Source: Paenibacillus_AB hodogayensis
Lineage (GTDB): Bacteria > Bacillota > Bacilli > Paenibacillales > NBRC-103111
Assembly (NCBI RefSeq): GCF_039536325.1
Contig: NZ_BAAAYO010000006.1
Span: 372,001 to 436,000 of the forward strand
Reading direction: 5' to 3'
DNA length: 64,000 bases
Under the pieces are notes generated by a model. That model did no database searches. It saw only the letters and a program-made list of their open reading frames with translations, and was not told the DNA's origin. Shown in pieces: positions 15,510-24,327 of the stretch (its first letter is position 1; each line of letters starts with the position of its first letter). Made by a program: the position numbers and the translations under genes.

Positions 15510-16214
15510 ATGGCAAACGACTTGAACGACCCGAACGACTTCAACGATAGCAACGGCAGGGTCGGCGGTAACGGCGAACGGCTCGGCGAGCTGTTGAAAA
15601 CGCTCCTGCAAGAGCGGTCCCTATCCATGCGCAAGCTGGGCGGGCTGACGGGAATCGACGTGGCGACGATCTCGCGGATTGCCGCTGGGAAACAGGCGGC
15701 CAAAGCCGGGCAATTGCAGAAAATCGCCGACAATCTGAACGTCCCCGTCGGGCTGCTGCTTGAAGCCAGCGGATTAAAGCTGAACGGGCCGGATGCTCCT
15801 TCGGATCTGCAGCGGTCCGTCGATTCCATCCAGGAGACGCTGGCCGGCTCCGACTGGTTCGATGTCCGCTACACGACAGTGCAGGTCGAGCGGGAGCTGG
15901 CCAATTACGAGCGATACGCCCGGACAGAGGAAGGCCGGCGACTGATCCACGACGGTTTTGCCGCGAAGATGCAGCAGGTGGACGGCATGGGGCCTTTTAT
16001 CGAGCATTTGCAGACCATGTATGAAACGTTTTCCAAAACCGGAACCTCCGAGGACGAACGGGCGCTGCTCGGGAGCGCGCTGCTTTACTTCATCCTGTCC
16101 ACCGACATTATTCCCGACTACTTGTTCCCGATCGGCTATCTCGACGACGCGATCGCGGTTCATCTCACCTTGCGCCGCTTGGCCCAAATGTCCGGCTCTG
16201 AAACCGATACGTAG
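15510..16214 (+). CDS. HTH (XRE-type) protein fused to DUF1232
   Basis: A 234-residue protein. After a polar Asn/Asp-rich start, residues about 25-80 form a lambda-repressor-like HTH (SLSMRKLGGLTGIDVATISRIAAGK). The C-terminal part carries DUF1232 (LLGSALLYFILSTDIIPDYLFPIGYLDDAIAV, about 185-216), a short hydrophobic module often found in membrane-associated proteins. The middle segment is helical and charged. ATG 15510 has AAAGGAGGG upstream. The fusion suggests a DNA-binding protein that may be tethered to the membrane; the target is unknown. It converges with ytaF on a shared terminator. Confidence 0.82.
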   Translation: MANDLNDPNDFNDSNGRVGGNGERLGELLKTLLQERSLSMRKLGGLTGIDVATISRIAAGKQAAKAGQLQKIADNLNVPVGLLLEASGLKLNGPDAPSDLQRSVDSIQETLAGSDWFDVRYTTVQVERELANYERYARTEEGRRLIHDGFAAKMQQVDGMGPFIEHLQTMYETFSKTGTSEDERALLGSALLYFILSTDIIPDYLFPIGYLDDAIAVHLTLRRLAQMSGSETDT

Positions 16215-16245
16215 CAGGGTCGGATAACCCTCCAATTAACCCTCC

Positions 16246-16290
16246 AAAAAAGCAGCCCGCTCCGCCGTTTTGCGGAAATGAGCTGCTTTT
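16246..16290. terminator. Bidirectional terminator between HTH-DUF1232 and ytaF
   Basis: AAAAGCAGC (from about 16249) pairs with GCTGCTTTT (16282-16290), with an inner CCGC/GCGG pairing. The A-run on the left and T-run on the right serve both strands, which fits two converging genes. Confidence 0.8.
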
Positions 16291-16344
16291 ATTCAAAAAT
16301 GACGTTCCCCTGCCGTCTCTCTTCTATTGCAGAGCGGTACGCAG

Positions 16345-16977
16345 TTAATCGAGCAGCATATTGGCCGCCACGATCAGCAGCATGATTCCGCTCAGCAGCG
16401 TGCCGAACTGCCCGACGGTGAACGAGCCGATGCGGATATTCGCCGCTTTCCCCCCGACTGCCCCGCCGAGCCAGAGCGTCACGAAGCTGCCGACCGCGGC
16501 GGAAAGCGAAATCGCCAGCGGCGACAAGCCGATCAAACCGGCGCCGAGGCCGTTCGTCAACGCATTCGCCGACAGCGCCACGCCGAGCAGGACCGCTTCC
16601 CACCACCCGATGTCTCCGGACCGGTCCATATCGGCTTTTTCCGGGTTTTGCAATATGCCCTTCAGCCCGCCCGACTTCTCCTCGGCGGAGGGCACCTCCG
16701 GCGTCTGGCGCTTTCTTGGCAGCGCCAGCAGCATGATGCGGATGCCGATTACGACCAGCAGGAACGTACTGAGCAGCACCGGGAGAATGCCGGGCAGTAT
16801 CGTTGAGATCCATTTCCCGAAGTAAATCCCCGCATAGCTGAAAGCCAAACAAATGACGGAAATAAGCGCATTTTTCCAAAGTTCCAGCCGGATCCCGCGA
16901 ATCCCGTACGAAATGCCTACGCCTAAATTGTCGATGCTGGATGAGACCGCCAGCCCCAAAATCATAAACCAATGCAT
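16345..16977 (-). CDS. ytaF: Sporulation membrane protein YtaF
   Basis: A 210-residue membrane protein with six hydrophobic segments in two halves of three, LysE/MntP-like in layout. The family landmark SSSIDNLGVGISYGIRGIRL occurs at the N-terminus, and SANALTNGLGAGLIGL repeats it in the second half. A charged cytoplasmic loop (about residues 88-123) separates them. YtaF is a conserved sporulation membrane protein of Bacillales; MntP-type relatives export manganese, so ion transport is possible. The start ATG 16977 has GGAGGTG upstream. Confidence 0.82.
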   Translation of the reverse strand: MHWFMILGLAVSSSIDNLGVGISYGIRGIRLELWKNALISVICLAFSYAGIYFGKWISTILPGILPVLLSTFLLVVIGIRIMLLALPRKRQTPEVPSAEEKSGGLKGILQNPEKADMDRSGDIGWWEAVLLGVALSANALTNGLGAGLIGLSPLAISLSAAVGSFVTLWLGGAVGGKAANIRIGSFTVGQFGTLLSGIMLLIVAANMLLD

Positions 16978-17155
16978 CCGCTCAACACCTCCGTTTGATT
17001 TCCGTATCAGTATATGGATGATGTTGAGCCGTTGTGCACGTCCCGTAACGTTTTTGTTGAACGCCCTTCAACACAACCGTTGCGATTCCCGCAATGAGAG
17101 GGCGGCGACCGCATATCCAGCCGGTAACGTCCCGCTCTTGTCGTCCTCCTGTCCT

Positions 17156-18286
17156 TTAACTGCGCAGACGGGGCTCGGCGCCGTATACTTTGACGCTCAG
17201 CACCAATCCGATGCACAGCATATTCGTCAGCAGGGAGCTTCCGCCGTAGCTGAGCAGCGGCAGCGCTATGCCGGTTAGCGGCATAAGACCGATATGCATG
17301 GCGATATTCTCGAATATTTGCAGGACGAGCATAGAGATGACGCCGACTACCAAATATTGGCCGGACAAATCCCCGCTGCCCGACACAATGCGCACCATCC
17401 GGTAAATCAGCACATAATAGAGCAGCAATAGCACGGCAGAGCCAAGAAACCCGAACTCCTCCCCCACAGCGACATAGATCGAGTCCGAATAGGAGTAGGG
17501 AATAAATCCGTGCTGCACCAGATGGCCCTGCTTAAAGCCTTGGCCGGACATCTGGCCGGAAGCGACCGCTCTCATCGCATTACGGACGTGCCACGACTTA
17601 TCCGGGTCGCTGGCCGGATCGAGGAACGTCTGGATTCGCGCCAACTGATGCGGCTTCACGAACTTTTGGAGCAAGACGTAGTTATTGTGGAACAGCCAGA
17701 TAACCGCCCACACCAGTCCGCTCAAAACCGAGATGCCTGCGATCATCGGCACCTTGCCGATATTGCCGATCCAGATCATGCCGACCAGAATACTGACGAA
17801 GACGATCGCCGTTCCGAGATCGGGCTGCTTGAGCACGAGCACGCACGGAACCGCTACGACCGCGCACAACGGTACGACGTCCCGGAACAGCTGCAGCTGC
17901 TCGCCTCCTCGCTTGGCGAGCAGGTGGGCAACCAGCAGGATCGTGAATACCTTGGCAAGCTCCGATGGCTGAAATTGCACGCCGCCAATACCGATCCAAC
18001 GCGTTGAGCCGTTGATATCCTCCCCTTTCCAGATAACGAGCAGAAGCATGCCGATGCCTGCCGCATACAGCACGTAAGCGAGCCTGCCAGTCAAGAGACG
18101 GTAATCGAACAAAGCGGCAAACGGCATCGCTACGAAAAAAACGCCGAACAAAATCGCGTTGCTCATATGAAGCCCTTCATATTTCGTACCGAACGTAGCA
18201 CTATAAATAACCGCGGTGCTAATAACACCGAAGCCAAACAAAACGATCAGGATGGTGCGATCCAGTTGTTTTAATTTTTGTATCAT
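17156..18286 (-). CDS. RodA/FtsW/SpoVE (SEDS) family glycosyltransferase
   Basis: A 376-residue SEDS protein with about ten helices. Characteristic segments are GSTRWIGIGGVQFQPSELAKV (after helix 3), LVLKQPDLGTAIVF with the conserved catalytic Asp, SGQGFKQGHLVQHGFIPYSYSDSIYVAVGEEFGFLG and the closing GIALPLLSYGGSSLL. SEDS proteins polymerise lipid II into glycan strands with a partner class B PBP. The sequence is closer to RodA than to FtsW. No PBP gene is adjacent, so it may be an extra copy used in elongation or sporulation. Confidence 0.92.
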   Translation of the reverse strand: MIQKLKQLDRTILIVLFGFGVISTAVIYSATFGTKYEGLHMSNAILFGVFFVAMPFAALFDYRLLTGRLAYVLYAAGIGMLLLVIWKGEDINGSTRWIGIGGVQFQPSELAKVFTILLVAHLLAKRGGEQLQLFRDVVPLCAVVAVPCVLVLKQPDLGTAIVFVSILVGMIWIGNIGKVPMIAGISVLSGLVWAVIWLFHNNYVLLQKFVKPHQLARIQTFLDPASDPDKSWHVRNAMRAVASGQMSGQGFKQGHLVQHGFIPYSYSDSIYVAVGEEFGFLGSAVLLLLYYVLIYRMVRIVSGSGDLSGQYLVVGVISMLVLQIFENIAMHIGLMPLTGIALPLLSYGGSSLLTNMLCIGLVLSVKVYGAEPRLRS

Positions 18287-18535
18287 CGTGAAATGGCCCG
18301 CCCCTTTATGAGTGTTTCATGATGTGCCGCGCACCTTCCGCCAGAACGGCCTGACCGCAGCTTTCCGCCAAGGCCGGTCATGGCGAACGGGTACGAATTC
18401 AGAGCGAAGCTGCGTCTTCCGCAGGATCGGTCCCTCGCCCTGTAAAAAGTCACTTTAGTATTAGACGGAGACAATGGCTGACGGGTTGAGGAATATCGGC
18501 CGGGGACACTAAATCGTTAAAAACCGGTAAAAGGC
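18287..18535. other. Gap upstream of the RodA-like gene
   Basis: About 250 bases of non-coding DNA between the RodA-like start and the terminator of the MarR gene. GC-rich imperfect repeats (GGCGGAA on the minus strand, twice, near 18345-18372) could fold in the 5' leader. I found no recognised riboswitch or T-box motif and no supported open frame. Confidence 0.3.
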
Positions 18536-18574
18536 GAGCAAAAAGAAAAGCACAGAGACATACGCTCTGCGCTT
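18536..18574 (-). terminator. Rho-independent terminator after the second MarR gene
   Basis: On the minus strand AAGCGCAGAG pairs with CTCTGTGCTT (18565-18574 with 18548-18557) and is followed by TTCTTTTTG. It lies 41 bases past the MarR stop. Confidence 0.75.
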
Positions 18575-18614
18575 GATTCGCAATAGGTCTATCGATCCTC
18601 GCCGGGGCTGCCCT

Positions 18615-19022
18615 TCAGTTCGCTACTTTGCCGAGCAAATAGACGAGAAGCTGCTGGTTGTGCGAGGAAATCCGGTCCAGCTGCGAATGGATGAATTCGT
18701 TGCGGATGTCGACGCCGCGAACGCATTCGGTCTCGCCCTTCCTCGTTGGAATAATCCAGACGATCCGGCGGTCCTTCTCGTCCCGCTTGCGCACGATTAG
18801 CTCGTTTTTCTCCATCCGGTCGAGCAGCGTCGTCACCGCCGCAGGGGTCGTATTCAGATAATCCAGCAAATCCGACGGCTTCATCCTGTCCTGGGTAAGC
18901 AGTACCTCCAGTACGTTCAATTGGCCCTCCGTCAAAGCCGGCGCCAATTGCGTTTCCATGTGCGACCGCAAGTCCTTGCTGATTTTGCTCCACAGTTTTG
19001 CAAATTGATCGGAAAACAACAT
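18615..19022 (-). CDS. MarR family transcriptional regulator (second copy)
   Basis: A 135-residue winged-helix regulator: LTEGQLNVLEVLLTQDRMKPSDLLDYLNTTPAAVTTLLDRMEKNELIVRKRDEKDRRIVWIIPTRKG in short contains the HTH and the DxRD-type wing of MarR. ATG 19022 lies five bases after AGGAGG. The 5' leader is long (about 150 bases) and carries two tandem hairpin repeats directly before the ribosome binding site (19036-19119). A dyad ACAATC-TC-GATTGT in the promoter spacer (19182-19195) is a likely autoregulatory site. No other gene obviously under its control is adjacent. Confidence 0.9.
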   Translation of the reverse strand: MLFSDQFAKLWSKISKDLRSHMETQLAPALTEGQLNVLEVLLTQDRMKPSDLLDYLNTTPAAVTTLLDRMEKNELIVRKRDEKDRRIVWIIPTRKGETECVRGVDIRNEFIHSQLDRISSHNQQLLVYLLGKVAN

Positions 19023-19035
19023 GAACACCTCCTAA

Positions 19036-19119
19036 GAACTTTTTCGCAAGAAAAAGTTGACTTCGTAAGCATACACTGAACTTTTTCGCAAGAAAAAGTT
19101 GACTTCGTAAGGATCACTG
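19036..19119 (-). repeat. Two tandem 42-bp hairpin repeats in the MarR leader (family A)
   Basis: Units at 19036-19077 and 19078-19119 share 34 identical bases. Each has the perfect palindrome AACTTTTTC-GCAA-GAAAAAGTT followed by GACTTCGTAAG. Read on the gene's strand, the hairpin of the nearest unit ends in AAAAAGTTCTTAGGAGG, abutting the Shine-Dalgarno sequence. A related array with 41-bp period lies before the GerMN gene (42098-42207), in the same place relative to its start. Confidence 0.85.
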
Positions 19120-19175
19120 CATTCAACTTCGCTTCAGATGGGCGGGTGCCGCCCTTGAACATCGCTTATGATTCT

Positions 19176-19204
19176 ATTATAACAATCGAGATTGTCGGAT
19201 TAAA
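19176..19204 (-). promoter_or_regulatory. MarR promoter with dyad in the spacer
   Basis: On the minus strand TATAAT (19181-19176) is preceded at 17 bases by a weak TTTAAT. The spacer contains the perfect dyad ACAATC-TC-GATTGT (19182-19195). The placement suits autorepression by the MarR product 150 bases downstream. Confidence 0.55.
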
Positions 19205-19334
19205 GGTTAATACTATTAATATTTTGCAACACAATGCGGGGAACCGTTTAACGTTTTGATAGGATTCAACATATATTGCATTACAGACGGTGCGGAACTT
19301 GACGACAAGACCGACGGAGAAGGAGGACGCCAAT

Positions 19335-19505
19335 ATGGATCAGGCGCATAAAGCGGAGATCGTCAAACGGGCATTGACCGCAGGCATAATAAACGACCCA
19401 CAGTGGCTGCATAGGCTGGATGAGCCTATGCCCGCGTGGGCCGTTATCGACATGCTCGTGAAATTGCTGGAGAAGCTCGATCCGCCTTACGAGACGTACG
19501 ATTAA
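19335..19505 (+). CDS. Unrecognised 56-residue acidic protein
   Basis: ATG 19335 lies eight bases after AGGAGG (19321-19326). The product is helical and acidic: MDQAHKAEIVKRALTAGI, then WLHRLDEPMPAWAVIDML and a C-terminal PPYETYD. It has no membrane segment or cysteine. I do not recognise the family. It is divergent from the MarR gene and converges on parC. Support comes from the strong ribosome binding site and codon use like the neighbours. Confidence 0.6.
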   Translation: MDQAHKAEIVKRALTAGIINDPQWLHRLDEPMPAWAVIDMLVKLLEKLDPPYETYD

Positions 19506-19626
19506 GGCAATACAATCATCGCCCAGCGTCCTCCCAGGAACAGCAACCCTACTTACCGAGTCGGCCCCTGTCCGGATGCACGGAGCGCCGCGCGGAATGC
19601 AGCGCCAAGCAACGTTCCGAGAACGC

Positions 19627-22071
19627 TTATACCGGAGCGGGGCGCTTGACGACCGCGACGACGGTGTCCCCCTTGACGAGCGGCACGACCGACTTGCCCG
19701 GCGATTTGCGGTCCTCGATGGATGCTTCCTCGGTCGTGAACGTATGCTGGCCGCCGCTCTTCAGCAACGCCGTCAGCCGGAGGGCATGCTTGACGAAGAA
19801 CGCCTCCAGCAGCACGGAGCCGTTGGGCCGGACCCGCTTGCCTTCCTTGAATTCGAAGGTGACGATGCCTTTGCCTCCTCGCCCTTGTACCGGATAGTCG
19901 AGCAGCAGCGAGCTCTTGGCGTAACCCAGATCCGACACGACCCAGATCTCGCCCTCCTCGCCTTCGACCCACTCCGAGGCGATGACCTCGTCTTCGTCGC
20001 GCAATTGAATGCCCCGGACGCCTGCGGCGGCTCGTCCCATCGGGCTGACTTCCATTTCCTTGAAGCGAATGCTCATGCCGAGCCTGCTGACGAGCAGCAG
20101 CTCCTTCGTATTGTCGCTCAGCAGTACGTCGATGACCTCGTCGTGTTCGGACAGCTTGACGGCGACCAAGCCCGAGGAACGGTTCGTCTGGTATTCCTTC
20201 AACTCCGTCCGTTTTACCTGGCCGCGGCGGGTGACGAATACGAGCGACCTGCCGGGCTCGTCAAACGACTTGGTCGGAATGACGGTTACGATCCGGTCCT
20301 CCTTGGCGATCGGGATGACGTTTACGATCGGCGTTCCGTTCTCCTTCCACTTGTACTCCGGCACTTGGTGAACCGGCAGCAGGTAGGAAAGCCCCTTACG
20401 GGTAAAGATCAACAGGTTGTCGATCGTATTTACCTCAAGCAGGTGGCGGATATAATCGTTCTCTTTGACCCCCGAGCTCTCGATTTCCCCGCCCGACCGG
20501 GTATAGGACAGCATGCTCGTCCGCTTCAGATAGCCCTCGTTCGACAGCGTCACCAGCACGTCCTCCGGCGCCACCATCACCTCCAGGTTAACCTTGAGCT
20601 CCTCGATCTCCTCCTGAATCGCCGAACGGCGATCAATGCCGTACTTCTCGCGAATTTCGCCCATTTCCTGCTTGATGACGGCCATCAGCTTCGTATGGCT
20701 GGACAAAATGCCGCGCAAATACTGAATCGTTTTCTGGATATCCTTCAGCTCTTTTTCGATCGAAGTAATTTCCAGATTGGTCAGCCGGTACAGCTGCAGC
20801 GTCAAGATCGCGTCGGCCTGACGCTCGGTGAAGCCGAATCGGTCGATGAGGTTTTTTTGCGCATCCAGACGGTTTTTGGACGCCTTGATCGTCGCGATCA
20901 CCTCATCGAGGATGTTCAGCGCTTTGGCCAGCCCTTCCAGAATATGAGCGCGGTCCTCCGCCTTCTCCAGCTCGAACTGGGAACGACGCGTCACGACATC
21001 CTTCTGGTGCTCGACGTACGCCTCCAACAGCTCCTTGATGCCGAACTGCTTCGGCGTCTTATTGACGATCGCGACCATATTGAAACTATAAGCGACCTGC
21101 AGGTCGGTTTTTTTCAGCAAATAAGTAAGGATGCCGGAAGCGTCCGCATCCTTCTTCAGTTCGATGACGATGCGCAGGCCGTTCCGCCCGCTTTCGTCCC
21201 GTACCTCGGCGATGCCTTCGATTTTTTTCTCGATGCGGATCATCTCGATCGCCGTCACCAGCTTCGATTTAACTACCTGGTAAGGAATCTCCGTAATGAC
21301 GATCTGCTGGCGGCCACCCTTCATATCCTCGATGGCCGTTTTCGCGCGGATATAGATCCGGCCCTTGCCGGTCCGGTAAGCTTCCCGGATACCTTCCTCG
21401 CCCATTATGATGCCGCCGGTCGGGAAGTCGGGGCCTTTAACGACCTGCATAAGCTGCTCGAGCGTAATGTCTGCATTGTCGATCAGAGCGATGCAGGCAT
21501 CGATCACCTCGCGCAGACTGTGCGTCGGAATTTCCGTCGCAAAACCGGCGCTGATGCCGCTTACTCCGTTCACGAGCAGGTTCGGATAACGGGAAGGCAG
21601 CACGACAGGCTCCTTCGCCGTATTGTCGAAGTTGTCCTTGAACAGCACGGTGCGCTTGTCGATGTCCCGCAGCAGCTCCATGGCGATGTTCGACAGCCGC
21701 GCCTCGGTATAACGCATCGCCGCCGGCGGATCGTCGTCCATCGAGCCCCAGTTGCCGTGGCCGTCCACGAGCATATGCGACATCTTCCACGATTGGGCCA
21801 TCCGCACCATACCGTCGTAGATGGAGGAATCTCCGTGCGGATGGTAGTTGCCCATCACGTCCCCGACCGTCTTCGCCGACTTGCGGTACGGCTTGTCCGG
21901 CGTATTGCCGGATTCGTACATGGCGTATAGAATACGCCGCTGTACCGGCTTCAAACCGTCTCGGACATCCGGAATCGCCCTGTCCTGAATAATATATTTG
22001 GAATAGCGGCCAAACCGGTCCCCGACCACCTCTTCCAGAAATGCGGGCAAATGCTGCTCCGATAGACTCAA
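19627..22071 (-). CDS. parC: DNA topoisomerase IV subunit A
   Basis: About 814 residues of ParC (GrlA), the breakage-reunion subunit that decatenates daughter chromosomes with ParE. The winged-helix catalytic region has PDVRDGLKPVQRRILYAM, YHPHGDSSIYDG and AAMRYTEARL with the catalytic Arg-Tyr pair (Tyr about 121). The coiled-coil tower and a C-terminal beta-pinwheel follow (MGRAAAGVRGIQL and other GyrA-box-like blades). At the quinolone-region acidic position Asp replaces the usual Glu. I chose TTG 22071 because GAGGTGA lies eight bases upstream; an in-frame GTG at 22083 overlaps that site. It follows parE by 39 bases, as one operon. Confidence 0.97.
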   Translation of the reverse strand: MSLSEQHLPAFLEEVVGDRFGRYSKYIIQDRAIPDVRDGLKPVQRRILYAMYESGNTPDKPYRKSAKTVGDVMGNYHPHGDSSIYDGMVRMAQSWKMSHMLVDGHGNWGSMDDDPPAAMRYTEARLSNIAMELLRDIDKRTVLFKDNFDNTAKEPVVLPSRYPNLLVNGVSGISAGFATEIPTHSLREVIDACIALIDNADITLEQLMQVVKGPDFPTGGIIMGEEGIREAYRTGKGRIYIRAKTAIEDMKGGRQQIVITEIPYQVVKSKLVTAIEMIRIEKKIEGIAEVRDESGRNGLRIVIELKKDADASGILTYLLKKTDLQVAYSFNMVAIVNKTPKQFGIKELLEAYVEHQKDVVTRRSQFELEKAEDRAHILEGLAKALNILDEVIATIKASKNRLDAQKNLIDRFGFTERQADAILTLQLYRLTNLEITSIEKELKDIQKTIQYLRGILSSHTKLMAVIKQEMGEIREKYGIDRRSAIQEEIEELKVNLEVMVAPEDVLVTLSNEGYLKRTSMLSYTRSGGEIESSGVKENDYIRHLLEVNTIDNLLIFTRKGLSYLLPVHQVPEYKWKENGTPIVNVIPIAKEDRIVTVIPTKSFDEPGRSLVFVTRRGQVKRTELKEYQTNRSSGLVAVKLSEHDEVIDVLLSDNTKELLLVSRLGMSIRFKEMEVSPMGRAAAGVRGIQLRDEDEVIASEWVEGEEGEIWVVSDLGYAKSSLLLDYPVQGRGGKGIVTFEFKEGKRVRPNGSVLLEAFFVKHALRLTALLKSGGQHTFTTEEASIEDRKSPGKSVVPLVKGDTVVAVVKRPAPV

Positions 22072-22110
22072 GCTGATAGTCACCTCAATTCAGGTTTCAA
22101 CGCACTTCGC

Positions 22111-24198
22111 TCATTCTACAAATTCCGTAAAGTCCACATTGTCTATAATCCACCGTTTGCGCGGGTCGACCTTGTCGCCCATCAGCGTCGAGACGCGGCG
22201 TTCGGCCTTGGCGGCATCCTCGATCTGCACTTGCAGCAGCATCCGTGCCTCCGGGTCCATCGTCGTCTCCCACAGCTGCTCCGGGTTCATCTCGCCGAGC
22301 CCTTTGTAGCGCTGCAGCTCGACCGACTTGCCCAGCTCCTTCATGAACTGCGCCAGCTGCTCGTCCGAGAACGCATATTTCATCACCGAGTTTTTGCCGG
22401 CCTTCTTTGTCACTTTATAGAGAGGCGGCTGGGCGATAAACACCCGTCCCGCATCGATAAGAGGCTTCATGTAACGGTAAAAAAAGGTCAACAGCAGCAC
22501 CTGGATGTGTGCCCCGTCCGTATCGGCATCGGTCATGATAATCACTTTGCCGTAATTGATTTCCTCGATCTCGAAGTCCGAGCCTACACCCGCGCCGATC
22601 GTGGCAATGATGGCCTTGTACTCGTCGTTTTTCAAAATATCGACCAGCTTCGCCTTCTCGGGATTCATCGGCTTGCCCTTGAGCGGCAATATCGCCTGAT
22701 GCCGGGAATCGCGGCCTTGCTTGGCGGAGCCGCCAGCGGAATCGCCTTCGACGATGAACAGTTCGTTGCGCATGTGGTCTTTCGACTGCGCCGGAGTCAG
22801 CTTGCCGCCCAGATTGGAGCTTTCGCTTTTGCCCTTCTTGCCGTTGCGCACTTCCTCGCGCGCCTTGCGAGCCGCTTCCCGCGCCTTGGCGGATTGGACC
22901 GCCTTCTTTAACAGCTGCTGCGCCACTTGCGGATTCTCGTCCAGATAAACGGCCATCTTCTCGGAAACGACCGCATCGACCGCGCCCCGCGCCGAGGCGC
23001 TGCCGAGCTGATCTTTCGTCTGGCCGACGAATTCGACTTCGCCCATCTTGATGTTGATAACGGTCATCATGCCTTCGCGCAGATCGACGCCCTCCAGATT
23101 TTTATCCTTCTCCTTGAGAAGTCCGGCTTTGCGGGCGTATTCGTTCATTACCCGGGTATAGGCGGTTTTATAGCCGGTCTCGTGCGTGCCGCCCCCGCGG
23201 GTCGGAATGGAATTGACGAAGGAAGCGATCGTCTCGGTGTAGCCGTCGTTGTATTGAAAGGCGACCTCCACCTCGATATCTTCCTTCTCGGCCATAAAAT
23301 GAATGACGTCGTGCAGCACCGTCTTGTCCTCATTGAGAAACTGCACGAACTGCTTCGCCCCGCCGGCGTATTCAAACGTCTCTTCGTTGCCGGAACGCTC
23401 GTCCTTCAGCGTTACCTTCAAGCCCGAGTTCAGGAAAGCGATCTCCTGCAGCCTTTCCGACAGCGTGTCGTAATTGATCGTCGTCCCGCCCTGGAATACG
23501 CGCTTGTCGGGTTTGAACGTAATCTGGGAGCCGGTCCGATTCGTATTGCCGATCACCTCGAGCCCCGTCACCGGTTGTCCGACATGCTCCTTGCCGTTCG
23601 AATCGACCCAATATTCGAAGCGCTGGCGATGCGTCTTGCCGTCGCGCCAAATTTCCACTTCCAGCCATTCGGATAGCGCATTCGTCACCGAAGCGCCCAC
23701 GCCGTGCAGGCCGCCGGATTTCTTATAGCCGCCGCCGCCGAATTTACCGCCGGCATGCAGCATCGTAAAAACGACCTGAGGCGTCGGAATGCCCGTCTTA
23801 TGCATCCCGGTCGGAATGCCCCGGCCGTTGTCTCTTACGGTGACCGATTGATCCTTATGTATGATGATATCGATTTTCGAGCAATACTTGGCCAAATGCT
23901 CGTCGACGGCATTGTCGACGATTTCCCAGATCAGGTGATGGAGGCCCGATGAGCTCGTGCTGCCGATGTACATCCCCGGCCTTTTCCGTACCGCTGTCAA
24001 GCCCTCCAGGACTTGAATATCGTCGGCATCGTACCCGGTCGCGGAGCCGCCGGCCGAAGCCGCTGCGCCTGACGCTTGCCGATCGGCGGCCGGTTTGTTC
24101 CCGCCGCTTGCCGGTTGCTTGCCGCTTGACGATAGGCCCGCCGTTTTTTTACCCTCCGAAGATGCCGATTCCGAAAACAAGTCCAGCTGTTCTGTCAA
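22111..24198 (-). CDS. parE: DNA topoisomerase IV subunit B
   Basis: A 695-residue ParE (GrlB), the ATPase subunit. After a Ser/Gly/Ala-rich extension (residues about 12-55), the GHKL ATPase domain starts at VLEGLTAVRKRPGMYIGST. It has EIVDNAVDE, DNGRGIP and GLHGVGASVTNALS. The TOPRIM domain carries ELFIVEGDSAGGSA, the plain IIMTDADTDGAHI metal site and QRYKGLGEMN. Everything needed for activity is present. The start is TTG 24198. The low-complexity N-terminal extension is absent from B. subtilis ParE as I remember it. It is the first gene of the parE-parC operon. Confidence 0.97.
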   Translation of the reverse strand: MTEQLDLFSESASSEGKKTAGLSSSGKQPASGGNKPAADRQASGAAASAGGSATGYDADDIQVLEGLTAVRKRPGMYIGSTSSSGLHHLIWEIVDNAVDEHLAKYCSKIDIIIHKDQSVTVRDNGRGIPTGMHKTGIPTPQVVFTMLHAGGKFGGGGYKKSGGLHGVGASVTNALSEWLEVEIWRDGKTHRQRFEYWVDSNGKEHVGQPVTGLEVIGNTNRTGSQITFKPDKRVFQGGTTINYDTLSERLQEIAFLNSGLKVTLKDERSGNEETFEYAGGAKQFVQFLNEDKTVLHDVIHFMAEKEDIEVEVAFQYNDGYTETIASFVNSIPTRGGGTHETGYKTAYTRVMNEYARKAGLLKEKDKNLEGVDLREGMMTVINIKMGEVEFVGQTKDQLGSASARGAVDAVVSEKMAVYLDENPQVAQQLLKKAVQSAKAREAARKAREEVRNGKKGKSESSNLGGKLTPAQSKDHMRNELFIVEGDSAGGSAKQGRDSRHQAILPLKGKPMNPEKAKLVDILKNDEYKAIIATIGAGVGSDFEIEEINYGKVIIMTDADTDGAHIQVLLLTFFYRYMKPLIDAGRVFIAQPPLYKVTKKAGKNSVMKYAFSDEQLAQFMKELGKSVELQRYKGLGEMNPEQLWETTMDPEARMLLQVQIEDAAKAERRVSTLMGDKVDPRKRWIIDNVDFTEFVE

Positions 24199-24255
24199 TC
24201 CGTGCGCCCCCCATATTCCGATTCAATCGCTTGTCGCAAGCGACAGCTATTATGC

Positions 24256-24261
24256 ATTATA
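24256..24261 (-). promoter_or_regulatory. parE: Probable -10 box of the parE-parC operon
   Basis: TATAAT on the minus strand, 58 bases before the parE start. The -35 region at 17 bases is poor. Downstream of it a GTCGC-AA-GCGAC hairpin (about 24237-24248) lies in the leader. Confidence 0.4.
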
Positions 24262-24327
24262 CTCAAAGCGGTTTCGTTTTACCATGCCCCGCGCGACAAA
24301 AGCCGTACATTTCCCGCGAATCGCCCC

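Noticed and set aside
21793..21835. Quinolone-resistance change in ParC (Asp for Glu next to the HGDSS motif)
   Set aside because: The change is conservative (acidic residue kept) and may be normal for the genus; no resistance claim can be made.
19576..21930. 784-codon open frame on the plus strand inside parC
   Set aside because: It is antisense to a highly conserved gene, has no ribosome binding site and gives an Arg/Asp-rich product typical of GC-rich shadow frames.
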